This document shows, one piece after another, positions 1 to 9,415 of a DNA stretch of 64,000 bases; the stretch's first letter is position 1; the number at the start of each line of letters is the position of its first letter. The DNA comes from Dyella halodurans (lineage in GTDB: Bacteria; Pseudomonadota; Gammaproteobacteria; Xanthomonadales; Rhodanobacteraceae). The stretch spans positions 1 to 64,000 of the forward strand of contig NZ_JAPDPF010000009.1 in the NCBI RefSeq assembly GCF_026283925.1, read 5' to 3'. A program made the position numbers and the translations under genes. The notes beneath the pieces are model-generated. The model did not search any database, was not told the DNA's origin, and saw only the letters and a program-made list of their open reading frames with translations.

Positions 1-415
1 GAGCTTCAGCTCGGCAAGCGCCAAGCGGGGTGCCCTTCTCTTTGGTTACTTTCTCTTGGGCACGCAAGAGAAAGTGACCCGGCCTCCGGCAGGAGGACGG
101 AAGCCCGCCGCAGGCGAGCCAGGTCGCGGTAGGCCACACACAAAAAGCGAAAGGCGCTGGATGACTCGCTGCGCTCGCCCCTTCGGGGCCGCCCTACGGG
201 CGTTCTGCGCGCTTCGCGCTTGTCCCGCTTGACCAGCCCTTCGGCTGTTGAGAGCCGCGGGGATGACGGTGAGGGGAGTTGCGAGTGTGCGGCGCGCTTC
301 GCGTTTGTCCTGCGTTATCTGGCAAGACGGTGAACGGTAGCTAGGCGATCCAGCCGCCAGCCTCCCCGTCTCACACCGAAACAACATTCCTCAGCGCAAT
401 CTGATATCGCCACCC
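1..415. repeat. Xanthomonadales-type intergenic repeat region
   Basis: No gene is supported here. Positions 44-58 and 65-79 form a near-perfect hairpin (one G-U pair) around the loop 59-64. The stretch from about 150 to 240 is a chain of small GC hairpins (gccccttcggggc and ccctacggg types). Positions 260-274 (GGGATGACGGTGAGG) match the outer end of the REPIN-like element at 6811-6825 exactly. From memory, this hairpin-plus-GC-tail layout resembles intergenic repeats common in Xanthomonadales genomes. The frames across it look like repeat translation rather than protein. Confidence 0.5.
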
Positions 416-430
416 TTGAGGAGGCAGTGC

Positions 431-1798
431 GTGACGCGATGGATCGGGATGTTGGCAGGGGCCCTGCTGGTCCTGGCGCTTGCCGTGTCCACAGCAGCCG
501 GACAGGCCGCTGGCGGCGCCGTGCGCACCAACGACTTCGTGGCGCGCATCGAACTCAGTGGCCCGATTGGTCCGGCTGCCGCCGAGTATGTCGACGACAC
601 CCTCAACCGGGCCACCCGGGAAGGGGCAACGGCCATCGTGCTGCAACTGGATACGCCGGGAGGCCTGTCCGACTCGATGCGCCAGATCATCGCCAGCATC
701 CTCGCGGCGAAGCGTCCGGTGCTGGGTTTTGTCGCGCCGGAGGGCGCGCGCGCCGCTTCCGCCGGGACGTACATCCTGTACGCCTGCCAGCTGGCGGCGA
801 TGGCCCCAGCCACGCATCTCGGTGCGGCGACGCCGGTGCAGCTGGGTGGTGAAAACCCGTTGCCCCTGGGTAACGCCCCGTCCCCCGCTGGCTCGGCGGC
901 GAAGCCGGTGTCCGATGCCGAGCAGACCAAGGTCATCAATGACGCGATCGCCTCGATCCGCTCGCTGGCCCAGCTCAACGGCCGCAATGCCGAATGGGCG
1001 GAACAGGCGGTGCGCGGCGCCGCCACGCTGACCGCGGACGAAGCCTTGCAGAAGCATGTGATCGACTTGATCGCCCCCGATACCGAGGGCTTGCTGGCGC
1101 GCGCCGACGGGCGCCGCGTGCGCGTGGCGGGCAATGAACTGATCCTCAAGACCGCCGGCTTGCCGGTACGCGACTACGCGCCGAACTGGCGCACGCATTT
1201 CCTCGGCATCATCACCAACCCGACCATCGCCTACATGCTCCTGCTGGCTGGCGTGTACGGGCTGGTGCTCGAGGCGTTCCATCCGGGCGCGCTGTTTCCC
1301 GGCGTGGCCGGCGCCATCTGCCTGCTGATCGGCTTGTACGCGCTGCAACTGCTGCCGGTGAATTACGCCGGCCTGGCGCTGATGGTGCTCGGTATCGGCT
1401 TGATGCTTGCCGAGGCGCTGGCGCCGTCGGTAGGCGCGATCGGTATCGGCGGACTGATCGCCTTCGTGGTCGGCTCGATCATGTTGTTCAACACCGGTGT
1501 ACCTGGCTATGCGGTGAACCTGGGCGTGATCGGTGGCATCGCGTTTTCCGCGGCGGCGCTGCTCACCCTGCTGCTGCGGCTCGTCACGCGATCACGGCGC
1601 ACACGGCCGTTCAACGGCGATGCGCAAATGTTGCTGGCGTCGGGAGAACTGCTGCAGCCGGTGGATGCCGGCGGGGAAAGTTGGGCGCGGATCGGTGGTG
1701 AGCAATGGCGCGTTCGATGTGAGTCCGCGCTGCCTGCCGGTGCGCGTGTACGGGTGGTGGGTCGTGATGGCCTGTTGCTGCGGGTAACGCCTGCCTGA
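431..1798 (+). CDS. NfeD family protein (membrane serine protease, ClpP class)
   Basis: 455 aa. Probably a membrane-bound serine protease of the long NfeD type, acting with its slipin partner in membrane quality control. An N-terminal signal peptide precedes a ClpP/crotonase-like domain with the motif AASAGTYI containing the likely nucleophilic serine. Four or so hydrophobic helices follow (roughly residues 255-390), then a C-terminal NfeD OB-fold domain. I chose GTG at 431 because GAGGAGG at 418-424 sits six bases upstream; an in-frame TTG at 416 would overlap that site. The slipin gene follows after 26 bases, the usual nfeD-slipin arrangement. The family is clear; the substrate is unknown. 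Confidence 0.9.
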   Translation: MTRWIGMLAGALLVLALAVSTAAGQAAGGAVRTNDFVARIELSGPIGPAAAEYVDDTLNRATREGATAIVLQLDTPGGLSDSMRQIIASILAAKRPVLGFVAPEGARAASAGTYILYACQLAAMAPATHLGAATPVQLGGENPLPLGNAPSPAGSAAKPVSDAEQTKVINDAIASIRSLAQLNGRNAEWAEQAVRGAATLTADEALQKHVIDLIAPDTEGLLARADGRRVRVAGNELILKTAGLPVRDYAPNWRTHFLGIITNPTIAYMLLLAGVYGLVLEAFHPGALFPGVAGAICLLIGLYALQLLPVNYAGLALMVLGIGLMLAEALAPSVGAIGIGGLIAFVVGSIMLFNTGVPGYAVNLGVIGGIAFSAAALLTLLLRLVTRSRRTRPFNGDAQMLLASGELLQPVDAGGESWARIGGEQWRVRCESALPAGARVRVVGRDGLLLRVTPA

Positions 1799-1824
1799 TA
1801 TCCGGATGACCTAAGGAGACGTCT

Positions 1825-2580
1825 ATGCTCGGCTTTGTCGGTGTAATCGTGGTGTGGATCGCTGCGCTGCTGTTTCTCTCAATCAAGGTGCTGCCGGAAT
1901 ACCAGCGTGGTGTCGTGCTGACGCTGGGCCGCTATACCGGCACCAAGGGGCCGGGACTGGTGATCCTGATCCCCATCGTGCAGCGGATGATGCGCGTCGA
2001 CCTGCGGGTGACGGTGATGGATGTGCCGCCGCAGGACGTGATCTCACGCGACAACGTGTCGGTGCGCGTGAATGCCGTGGTGTATTTCCGCGTGATGGAA
2101 CCGGACAAGGCCATGTTGCAGGTGGCGGATTTTTTCCAGGCCACCAGCCAGCTGGCGCAGACGCGCTTGCGTTCCGTGCTCGGCCAGCACGAACTGGACG
2201 ACATACTCTCGCAGCGCGACTCGATCAATCACAGCCTACAGCAGATCCTCGACGAAGCCACCGACCCCTGGGGCATCAAGGTGAGCAATGTCGAGATCAA
2301 GGACGTGGACCTCAACGAGACCATGGTGCGCGCGATCGCCCGCCAGGCCGAGGCCGAGCGCGAGCGCCGCGCCAAGGTGATCCACGCTGAAGGCGAACTG
2401 CAGGCCGCGGAAAAGCTGCGCGACGCCGCCGCCATGCTGTCGCAGGAGCCGCAGGCCCTGCAGCTGCGCTATTTGCAGACCATGGCCGACATGTCCAACA
2501 GCGGCAAGGCTTCCACCATCGTTTTCCCGTTGCCGATGGACCTGATCAAGCCGCTGATCGACAGTCTGGCGGCCAAATAG
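1825..2580 (+). CDS. Slipin family protein (SPFH/band 7)
   Basis: 251 aa. A stomatin-like membrane scaffold. One N-terminal transmembrane helix (residues 2-22) is followed by the SPFH domain, with typical stretches such as [13 protein letters not shown] and [14 protein letters not shown]. An alanine/glutamate-rich coiled coil (about 165-210) and a short hydrophobic tail come last. An AAGGAGA site lies just upstream of the ATG. It is the second gene of the nfeD-slipin pair; in studied homologues the NfeD protease cleaves the slipin C-terminal tail. Length is normal for the family. Confidence 0.93.
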   Translation: MLGFVGVIVVWIAALLFLSIKVLPEYQRGVVLTLGRYTGTKGPGLVILIPIVQRMMRVDLRVTVMDVPPQDVISRDNVSVRVNAVVYFRVMEPDKAMLQVADFFQATSQLAQTRLRSVLGQHELDDILSQRDSINHSLQQILDEATDPWGIKVSNVEIKDVDLNETMVRAIARQAEAERERRAKVIHAEGELQAAEKLRDAAAMLSQEPQALQLRYLQTMADMSNSGKASTIVFPLPMDLIKPLIDSLAAK

Positions 2581-2638
2581 ACCCTGTCAGGCGGCAGGGC
2601 CACGTAGAATGAGCGGTTGCCCCTCACCGGATGCCCTC

Positions 2639-3193
2639 ATGGCCCTGAATGCCACCATCTACAAGGCGGAGCTGCAGGTCAGCGACATGGACCGGCATTA
2701 CTACGCCACCCATGCCCTGACCCTGGCGCGCCATCCCTCCGAGACCGAGGAACGCCTGATGGTGCGCCTGCTCGCGTTCGCGCTGTATGCCGACGAGCGG
2801 CTGGAATTCGGCAAGGGGCTCAGCGCGGACGACGAACCCGATCTCTGGCGCAAGGACTACAGCGGCGAGATCCAGCAATGGATCGAGCTGGGACAGCCGG
2901 ACGAAGCCCGTATCCGCAAGGCCTGTGGCCGCGCCGAGCAGGTGGTGGTGATCAATTACGGCGGCCGCGCCGCGGATATCTGGTGGGAGAAGAACGCCAG
3001 CGCGCTGGCCCGCCACCGCAACCTCACCGTACTCGACGTGCCGGCCGATACCGTGGCCACGCTGACCGCCATGGCCGAACGCACGCTGCGCCTGCAGTGC
3101 CTGATCCAGGACGGCGAACTGCAGCTGATGGGCGATGCCGCCGGCAACGGTGCCGCCGTGCAGCCGCAGACGCGCATGGCCCCGGCCAACTGA
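2639..3193 (+). CDS. yaeQ: YaeQ family protein
   Basis: 184 aa, close to the 181 aa of E. coli YaeQ. The N-terminus MALNATIYKAEL and the motif MDRHYYATHALTLARHPSETEERLMVRL are family hallmarks. YaeQ has a PD-(D/E)xK nuclease-like fold; its function is not settled, and early claims that it replaces RfaH were not upheld. The start was set at the ATG giving MALNATIYK, ten codons inside a longer frame, because family members begin there. The next gene starts 40 bases downstream on the same strand. Confidence 0.9.
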   Translation: MALNATIYKAELQVSDMDRHYYATHALTLARHPSETEERLMVRLLAFALYADERLEFGKGLSADDEPDLWRKDYSGEIQQWIELGQPDEARIRKACGRAEQVVVINYGGRAADIWWEKNASALARHRNLTVLDVPADTVATLTAMAERTLRLQCLIQDGELQLMGDAAGNGAAVQPQTRMAPAN

Positions 3194-3233
3194 GCCGGGC
3201 CGCTTGGCCCTCCCCTTGCCACGAAGCCCGCTC

Positions 3234-4493
3234 ATGCCTGCATCGTCCCCCCTACCCGGTCTGGTCATCATTGGCGGCGGCCCGGCCGGTCTGATGGCGG
3301 CGGAAACCGCGCGCGCGGCTGGCGTGGACGTTGATGTGTACGAGGCGAAGGGCTCGGTCGGACGGAAATTCCTGATCGCCGGCAAGGGCGGCATGAACCT
3401 GACGCATGGCGAAGCCAAGCCCGCGTTCGTGCGGCGCTACGGCGCGCGCGCGCAGCAGATTCGTGCCTGGCTGGAGCATTTCGATGCCGATGCACTGCGC
3501 GAGTGGGCGCGTGGCCTGGGCGTGGAGACCTTCATCGGCAGCTCGGGCCGGGTCTTTCCCAGCGATCTGAAAGCCGCGCCCCTGCTGCGCGGCTGGGTCC
3601 ATCGCCTGCGCGAGAGCGGCGTGCGCTTCCACGTGCATCACCGCTGGCTGGGCTGGAGCGACGACGGCGCCCTGCGCATGGCTACGCCAGACGGCGAGCG
3701 CCAGGTGAAGGCTGACGCCGTCGTACTGGCCCTGGGTGGCGGCAGCTGGCCGCAACTGGGTTCCGACGGCGCCTGGCAAGCGTGGCTGGGCGCGCGCGGG
3801 GTGCCGCTCACGCCGCTGGTGCCATCCAACTGCGGCTTCGATATCGGCTGGAGCGAGCATCTGGCCAGCCGCTTCGCCGGCGCACCGCTCAAGCCGGTCG
3901 CCATTTACTTTCGCGACGCGAACGGCATCGAGCACACGCGCCAGGGCGAATGCGTGATCACCGGCACGGGTATCGAAGGCAGCCTGACCTACGCGTTCTC
4001 CGGCCCCCTGCGCGATGCCATCGCCGCCCATGGCCAGACCACGCTGGAGCTGGACCTGGCCCCCGACCGACCGCTCGAGCGCTTGCAGCGCGACCTCGCC
4101 AAGCCGCGTGGCAGCCACTCCATGAGCGACCACCTGCGCCGCCAGACCGGCCTGACCGGCGTCAAGGCGGCCTTGCTGCATGAAGTGCTGACCCGCGAAC
4201 AGTTCCACGACACCGACCTGGTGGCTCGCACGATCAAGCGCCTGCCGCTCACCCTGAAACGGGCGCGCCCCATCGCGGAGGCGATCAGCAGCGCCGGCGG
4301 CGTCCAGTTGGAAGGACTTAACCAGCAGCTGATGGTCTCCGCCCTGCCTGGCGTGTTCTGCGCCGGCGAAATGCTGGACTGGGAGGCGCCCACCGGTGGC
4401 TACCTGCTCACCGCCTGCTTCGCCAGCGGACGCCTTGCTGGTCAGGGCGCCGCCAACTGGCTAAAGCATTTTAGGGTTCACGCCGATCACTGA
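3234..4493 (+). CDS. TIGR03862-type FAD-dependent flavoprotein (HI0933/BaiN-like)
   Basis: 419 aa. Predicted NAD(P)/FAD-dependent oxidoreductase. An N-terminal Rossmann motif (VIIGGGPAGLMAAE, residues 10-23) binds FAD. The GRKFLIAGKGGMNLTH segment is typical of the HI0933 family, and the C-terminal FCAGEMLDWEAPTGGYLL stretch is the second FAD-contacting motif. The start was moved to ATG 3234; translation from further upstream would overlap yaeQ with low-complexity residues. The physiological substrate of this branch is unknown. It may be co-transcribed with yaeQ. Confidence 0.88.
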   Translation: MPASSPLPGLVIIGGGPAGLMAAETARAAGVDVDVYEAKGSVGRKFLIAGKGGMNLTHGEAKPAFVRRYGARAQQIRAWLEHFDADALREWARGLGVETFIGSSGRVFPSDLKAAPLLRGWVHRLRESGVRFHVHHRWLGWSDDGALRMATPDGERQVKADAVVLALGGGSWPQLGSDGAWQAWLGARGVPLTPLVPSNCGFDIGWSEHLASRFAGAPLKPVAIYFRDANGIEHTRQGECVITGTGIEGSLTYAFSGPLRDAIAAHGQTTLELDLAPDRPLERLQRDLAKPRGSHSMSDHLRRQTGLTGVKAALLHEVLTREQFHDTDLVARTIKRLPLTLKRARPIAEAISSAGGVQLEGLNQQLMVSALPGVFCAGEMLDWEAPTGGYLLTACFASGRLAGQGAANWLKHFRVHADH

Positions 4494-4590
4494 GCAACGC
4501 GTCGCAAGCCGGGAAATCCACGCTACATCTTTCCGGCGAGGTGCCGATACAGAAGCGACGCGAAGGCGTGCACGGGGAGCGGAAGGCAAG

Positions 4591-5622
4591 ATGAAGGGCA
4601 ATTGGTGGCGACTCTTCGCACGTGAACGCGCGCCGGCGACGCCTGCGCCGCGTCAGGTTGCGTTCAATCGCAATACGCCGAACCCCATCGAGGCCTCGCA
4701 TGGCACGGTGTCGGGCGACGAGGTCGAGGAACACTTCCACCGCTTCATCCTGAACCTGCCGCCCAGCACGGAGGACAGCGCGACGCCTGCAGTGGAGCAG
4801 GTCTTGCTGCAGCGCCTGACCGAGCTCTGCGACAGTGGCCGCTTCGACGTGCGCAGCCTGCCGCGCATGCCGACAGTGCTGCCCCAGCTGATGCGCGCCA
4901 TGAAGAGCGACAACCTCAATGGCGCCCAGCTGGCCAACCTGATCCGCCGCGATCCGGTGCTGGTGGGCGAAGTCATGCGCGTGACCGGCAGCATCACCTA
5001 CCGCACCGCCCATCCAGTCGGCAGCCTGCAGCATGCGGTGGTCCTGCTTGGCCAGATCGGCCTGCGCCACGTGGTGACGTCGTATGTGATGAAGCCCATC
5101 CTGATGGCCAGCGCGGGCGCCAATGGGCAGCTGGTGGGGCAACGCCTGTGGGACCACGCCGAACGCAGCGCCCATGCCGCCGTCTTCCTCAGCAAGGGTC
5201 AGTGCGACCCGTTCGAGGCCTATCTTGCTGGCCTGGTCGGCTATAGCGGCCTTGGCGCCGTGGCACGCCTGCTGGAAAAGGAGCTGGAGATGACGCTGAC
5301 CAGCTGCTCGTCCGCCTTTGTCGCCGGCTGTGCCCAGGTCGCCATGCAACTCACCGTGCAGGTGGGCCGCCACTGGGACTTGCCGCCGCCGGTGCAGGAT
5401 GCGCTGATCGAGCACGCCGACAGCGGTCGGCATGCGATGGCCTTGCCGATGAGCCGCGTGCTGCATGCGGCCCAGCGACTGGCCATGCACCAGCTGCTCG
5501 CCGAACATCGACTGGTGGATGCGGAGGCCGACTTCAGCGACGGCTCGATTGCCCAGTTCCCGTCCATGCTGCTGGCGCGCTGCCAGCAGGACCTGCGCAA
5601 GAACTTCGCCACGCAACCGTAG
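4591..5622 (+). CDS. HDOD domain-containing protein
   Basis: 343 aa. The HDOD domain lies at about residues 75-280, starting near LPRMPTVLPQLMRAM. It has the pattern of a degenerate HD domain: no intact HD metal pair is visible, as expected for HDOD. Such proteins act in signalling and often relate to c-di-GMP systems; no output or receiver domain is present. The N-terminal 60 residues are polar and poorly conserved. It stands alone and faces the luciferase-like gene, whose stop lies 18 bases away on the other strand. Confidence 0.85.
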   Translation: MKGNWWRLFARERAPATPAPRQVAFNRNTPNPIEASHGTVSGDEVEEHFHRFILNLPPSTEDSATPAVEQVLLQRLTELCDSGRFDVRSLPRMPTVLPQLMRAMKSDNLNGAQLANLIRRDPVLVGEVMRVTGSITYRTAHPVGSLQHAVVLLGQIGLRHVVTSYVMKPILMASAGANGQLVGQRLWDHAERSAHAAVFLSKGQCDPFEAYLAGLVGYSGLGAVARLLEKELEMTLTSCSSAFVAGCAQVAMQLTVQVGRHWDLPPPVQDALIEHADSGRHAMALPMSRVLHAAQRLAMHQLLAEHRLVDAEADFSDGSIAQFPSMLLARCQQDLRKNFATQP

Positions 5623-5640
5623 CGTGCCCGCGCGTGCGCC

Positions 5641-6639
5641 TCACTCGGCCGCCGCGATACTCGCCCTGACCTGGGCCACGATCTCGAACGAACGGCAACG
5701 CGCCGCGTGCTCGAACACGTTCGCGGTGACCATCAATTCATCGGGACGATGCCGCGCCACGAACGCCTCGATGCCTTGCTTCACGGTGTCGGCGTCGCCG
5801 ATCACCGCGCAGGCCAGGGCGCGTTCCACGCCGAATTTTTCGGTCGGGGTCCAGTAGCTTTCGATATCGTCGATCGGTGGCGGAATCAGCCCCGGCCGTC
5901 CACGGCGCAGGTTGATGAAACTCTGCTGTTGGGTGGTGAACAAGCGCCGCGCTTCCGCATCGCTGGCCGCCGCGACCACGTTGACGCCAAGCATCGCGTG
6001 GGGTGCCTGCAAGCGCGCCGACGCACGGAAGTCACGGCGATACAGCGCCAACGCTTCATCCATCGCATCCGGCGCAAAGTGCGAGGCAAACGCAAACGGC
6101 AAGCCCATGGCCGCCGCGAGGCGCGCACTGAACAGGCTCGACCCCAGCAACCACACCGGCACCTCGACACCGGCGCCCGGCACCGCTCGCACCGGCTGAT
6201 CCGGCGTGGCCTGCTCGAAGTAACCGAGCAACTCCTGCGCGTCGGCGGGAAATGCATCCGCACTGTCGAAGTAGCGTCGCAAAGCCCTGGCGGTCGCGTG
6301 ATCCGTACCCGGCGCCCGTCCCAGGCCCAGGTCGATGCGGCCCGGATAGAGCGAGGCCAGGGTGCCGAACTGTTCGGCCACCTGCAGCGGCGCATGATTC
6401 GGCAACATGATGCCCCCGGCGCCCACGCGGATGGTCGAGGTGCCCCCCGCCACATGGCCGATCAAGACCGCCGTCGCCGCGCTGGCGATGCCCGGCATAT
6501 TGTGATGTTCGGCCAACCAGTAGCGCGTGTAGCCGAGGCGCTCGGCGCGGCGCGCCAGATCCAGCGTATTGGCAAAGGCCTGGCTCGCGTTGCTGCCTTC
6601 GGTCACCGGCGCCAGGTCGAGTACAGAAAAGGGGATCAT
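5641..6639 (-). CDS. LLM class flavin-dependent oxidoreductase (MsnO8-like)
   Basis: 332 aa. Bacterial luciferase-like monooxygenase using reduced flavin. The N-terminal [13 protein letters not shown] segment, [12 protein letters not shown] and [13 protein letters not shown] are classic features of the MsnO8 subgroup (TIM barrel, F420/FMN site). The start is the ATG at 6639 giving [11 protein letters not shown]; the 25 codons upstream look non-coding. The substrate cannot be told from sequence. It converges on the HDOD gene. A REPIN-like element lies just upstream of its promoter region. Confidence 0.9.
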   Translation of the reverse strand: MIPFSVLDLAPVTEGSNASQAFANTLDLARRAERLGYTRYWLAEHHNMPGIASAATAVLIGHVAGGTSTIRVGAGGIMLPNHAPLQVAEQFGTLASLYPGRIDLGLGRAPGTDHATARALRRYFDSADAFPADAQELLGYFEQATPDQPVRAVPGAGVEVPVWLLGSSLFSARLAAAMGLPFAFASHFAPDAMDEALALYRRDFRASARLQAPHAMLGVNVVAAASDAEARRLFTTQQQSFINLRRGRPGLIPPPIDDIESYWTPTEKFGVERALACAVIGDADTVKQGIEAFVARHRPDELMVTANVFEHAARCRSFEIVAQVRASIAAAE

Positions 6640-6713
6640 GCTTGCGTCCTCGGCAAGGAAGCCACCGATGTGGGGACAGCTGCCGCAAATGCCAGCCCTG
6701 TCACGCGCCCCCA

Positions 6714-6825
6714 CTCACTCGTCATCCCAGCGAAAGCTGGGATCCAGTGTCTTACGCCTCCCACGAAGCGTCCAAGCAAAAGCCAAAGTCGCTGGATCCC
6801 AGCTTTCGCTGGGATGACGGTGAGG
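6714..6825. repeat. REPIN-like element (two inverted REP palindromes)
   Basis: Two 28-base arms, 6720-6747 and 6792-6819, are perfect reverse complements. Each arm is itself a hairpin: ATCCCAGC, loop GAAA, GCTGGGAT. Flanks CTCACT and GTGAGG extend the symmetry with one indel. This is the build of a REPIN: two REP units in inverted orientation around a short spacer (6748-6791). A 15-base outer piece recurs at 260-274. No RAYT transposase gene lies in this window. Confidence 0.75.
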
Positions 6826-6916
6826 AAATGAGGAGGCCTTCAGGAGACTCCTAGCCCACTACCGCATGACTCATTTCGGCGTAGTCTTTGCGCACCATCG
6901 TCGGGAGAGTCACGCC

Positions 6917-7747
6917 ATGCTCCGCCGAACCTGCACAGCGCTTGCCCTGCTTGCCGTTACCCTGCTGCTTCCCGTCGCGGCCAGCGCCGCCTCCACCGAC
7001 GACACCACAGCCCTGCTCCAGAAGGCCGTCGACGGTTCATGGCGCTCCGCACCGAACAAGGCACGCGATGCCTACCGGCATCCGGTCGAGACCTTGCAGT
7101 TCTTCGGCATTCGCCCGGACATGACGGTCATCGAGCTGTCGCCTGGTGGTGGCTGGTATACCGAGATACTCGCGCCCTTTCTTTACGAGCGCGGCCATCT
7201 GATCGAAGCCACGTCGCCGAAGGCGCAAAAATTCACCGACAAGCTCAAGGGCAATCCTGCCGTGTTTGGCCATATCGCCGGCATGGTGCCGTTTGCGCCG
7301 CCCGACCAGGTGCGGCTTGGCCCGGCAAATTCGGCCGACATGGTGCTCACGTTCCGCAATACCCATGACTGGCTCATCGACAGCCCCGACACGCTCGAGG
7401 CGGTCTTCAAATCCGCATTCGATGTACTCAAGCCCGGCGGCGTCTTCGGACTGACCGAACACCGTGCGAAACCCTTCGGCGATCCTCGCGTGACCGCAGG
7501 CGCGCTGCACCGCATCCCGGAGGACTACCTGATCGCGCTGGCACTCAAGACGGGCTTCCAACTGTCCGGCGTCTCGGAAATTAATGCGAACCCGAACGAC
7601 CCCGAGGACATCAACGTCCATCGCCTGCCGCCGGACCTGGCCGGCCCCGCGGATGAACACGAAAAGATGAAGGCGATCGGTGAATCCGACCGCATGACGC
7701 TGCGTTTCGTAAAACCCCTGGCCGGCCACGCGCAGGCTGCTCGTTAG
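6917..7747 (+). CDS. Exported class I SAM methyltransferase-fold protein
   Basis: 276 aa. A Sec signal peptide (residues 1-25, ending VAASAAS) precedes a methyltransferase-type Rossmann domain. The SAM-binding motif is TVIELSPGGGWYTEILAPFL and the post-motif is VLKPGGVFGLTEHRA. The start is ATG 6917, with GGGAGAG upstream, because it yields a clean signal peptide. S-adenosylmethionine is not normally available in the periplasm, so the real reaction or location is uncertain. A related exported protein is encoded at 11900-12673. The gene converges on the next one, with a terminator hairpin between them. Confidence 0.82.
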   Translation: MLRRTCTALALLAVTLLLPVAASAASTDDTTALLQKAVDGSWRSAPNKARDAYRHPVETLQFFGIRPDMTVIELSPGGGWYTEILAPFLYERGHLIEATSPKAQKFTDKLKGNPAVFGHIAGMVPFAPPDQVRLGPANSADMVLTFRNTHDWLIDSPDTLEAVFKSAFDVLKPGGVFGLTEHRAKPFGDPRVTAGALHRIPEDYLIALALKTGFQLSGVSEINANPNDPEDINVHRLPPDLAGPADEHEKMKAIGESDRMTLRFVKPLAGHAQAAR

Positions 7748-7751
7748 AGCC

Positions 7752-7781
7752 AAAAAAAGAGCGGCCCACAACGTGGGCCGC
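7752..7781 (-). terminator. Rho-independent terminator (minus strand)
   Basis: Perfect 9-bp stem, 7761-7769 with 7773-7781 (GCGGCCCAC / GTGGGCCGC), loop of three bases. On the minus strand it is followed by seven T at 7758-7752. It ends transcription of the secreted-protein gene at 7802-8578. The plus-strand gene ending at 7747 may use the same stem without a T tract. Confidence 0.85.
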
Positions 7782-7801
7782 CAACGCGTCGCTCCTGTTG
7801 C

Positions 7802-8578
7802 TTACTTGCTGGTCGGCTTGTAACTCAGGTCGGCGTTGTAGCTGTCGACATGCGAAGACGATTCCTGCACGACATCGTTCAAGGACTTGCGTAGCGCCGC
7901 GGTATCGTCCTTGCCATAGACGCCCTCGACCATCTTCCACAGGGTTGGATTGGTCTCGTTACCCACTTCCCCCCAATTTTTGGCGGGAAACAACACGATG
8001 AAATCCGGCGCGCCTTCCGCGCCCATGCGCACCTTGCCGACCACGTAATGGCCGGGCCAGTTCGACTTGTTCGCAGCGGCGGTGATTTTCTTGACGTCGT
8101 CGGTGAAGGTTTCCGAGGCATCATGGCCCGGCTTGAGCTTGAAGTACGTCACCTCGATGAAAGGCGACGTCATGCCAGCGCCCTTGGCCATATGCGTCAG
8201 TTCCGGCATGACCTCGACGAATGCGCTGGTCTCGCTCTTCAGATGCGGATTGACGCTGGTGCGAAGTGCCTGGTCGCAGGCCTTGCCAGCCGCCTGCATC
8301 GCATCAAACGTTTCCCAGCTCACGGGCTGCGACGTATACGAGTAGCTGTACGTATCGCCCGTCTCGTGCGCCCAGGCATCCCAGCCGAACTTGAAGCCAT
8401 GTTGGGCCAGGCATTGATTGAACGCCTTGGTGCCCGCTTCATAGGCTTGCTGGTCCGGCGGCGCCACCACGTCGGAGTAGACGCGGATGATGTTCGCCTT
8501 GCCCATATCCTGCGCGTACGCGGACGACATGCCTGCAAGTGCGATCGCGAGCGCCAGCCAGCATTGCGTGCTCTTCAT
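7802..8578 (-). CDS. Secreted hypothetical protein
   Basis: 258 aa. A signal peptide (MKSTQCWLALAIALAGMSSAYAQ) gives export; there are no other membrane helices. The body has many aromatic residues and two similar-looking halves, one starting near ANIIRVYSDVVAPPDQ and one near SPFIEVTYFKLKPGHD; the latter resembles dimeric alpha+beta barrel (ABM/NIPSNAP-like) strands. I do not recognise the family with confidence. The start is ATG 8578, with GAGGGGG upstream. A strong terminator follows the stop. Confidence 0.7.
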   Translation of the reverse strand: MKSTQCWLALAIALAGMSSAYAQDMGKANIIRVYSDVVAPPDQQAYEAGTKAFNQCLAQHGFKFGWDAWAHETGDTYSYSYTSQPVSWETFDAMQAAGKACDQALRTSVNPHLKSETSAFVEVMPELTHMAKGAGMTSPFIEVTYFKLKPGHDASETFTDDVKKITAAANKSNWPGHYVVGKVRMGAEGAPDFIVLFPAKNWGEVGNETNPTLWKMVEGVYGKDDTAALRKSLNDVVQESSSHVDSYNADLSYKPTSK

Positions 8579-9050
8579 GAAGACCCCCTCGGGGCGTCTG
8601 CCCCATGTGGTTTGGGTTGGTTTGACGACGGCACCCGTAAGACGCGAAGGCCGCCCACGACGACAACTCACAACAGGAGTGACTTGCTTGCCCTGATGGA
8701 TACCCTCTTACGCATGGACGCAAGGGGAAACGAGCGCGCTGCGCACGCACCGGGCGCGCGCAAGCACAACCAGGCAGCGCGAAACCGCTGGTAACAGGCA
8801 GGCGGCGAACGGCGACATACGACGCATGACGTTTCTGGTTTCCCCTTGGCAACACCACGGATGCAATACGCCCGGCCAGGCCGAAGCGACGCGTCCTACG
8901 TCAAGGCGTATCGGTTGGTTGAGCAACGGCTGGACAGCGGCGCTCATTAGGGAGTCGTCGGGTTGGCCCGAAAATAGGCCAGAAAGCCTAGGCCGGCGCG
9001 TTGTGGCTGCTTTCCGGCCGGCTGGCGCGTCGCTGCGCGCCAGCCGTGCA
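8579..9050. other. Intergenic region without recognisable gene
   Basis: 472 bases. The part next to 8578 should hold the promoter of the leftward secreted-protein gene. Frames here are short or antisense-like and lack family signatures. At the far end a hairpin (9020-9045) lies just past the stop of the SnoaL-like gene. Confidence 0.5.
9020..9045 (-). terminator. Hairpin downstream of the creatininase operon
   Basis: Perfect 10-bp stem, 9020-9029 with 9036-9045 (GGCTGGCGCG / CGCGCCAGCC), six-base loop. It lies five bases past the stop of the SnoaL-like gene. There is no T tract, so it may be an mRNA 3'-end stabiliser or a weak terminator. Confidence 0.5.
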
Positions 9051-9413
9051 TCAATCGTGCAACAGGGGCGTGCCCATGGCGAACGATGCCTTGGCGATGC
9101 GGCCCTCGGCGATCTCGTAGATGCACAGCATCTGCATGCTGCCCTTGCCCTCGGGAAAGTTGCGGGTGACCTGTTCCAGATCCACCACCACCTGTCCCAT
9201 CACGACCCGACTGAGCAGCCGGGCGTGCAGGTCGGGCTCCGCAAAGCGGACCTCGATGCGGCGGCGCAACTCGTCATGGCCACGCGCCAGCCTTTCGCCG
9301 TGCAGCACGTACTGCTCGGCGTCGTCCGCGTAAGTTTCGAGCCAGGCATCGACATCCTTGTCGTTGTATGCCTGAAGCTGCCGCTGGACCAGAGCGGCGG
9401 GATCGACCGTCAT
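9051..9413 (-). CDS. SnoaL-like/NTF2-fold protein
   Basis: 120 aa, normal for a single SnoaL-like domain. VQRQLQAYNDKDVDAWLETYADDAEQYV is the typical first helix pair, and the alpha+beta cone continues to the end. These small proteins are steroid-isomerase-like enzymes or ligand binders; no function can be assigned. The ATG at 9413 lies two bases past the stop of the beta-propeller gene, so it is the third cistron of the creatininase operon. No signal peptide is present, unlike its two operon partners. Confidence 0.82.
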   Translation of the reverse strand: MTVDPAALVQRQLQAYNDKDVDAWLETYADDAEQYVLHGERLARGHDELRRRIEVRFAEPDLHARLLSRVVMGQVVVDLEQVTRNFPEGKGSMQMLCIYEIAEGRIAKASFAMGTPLLHD

Positions 9414-9415
9414 GC

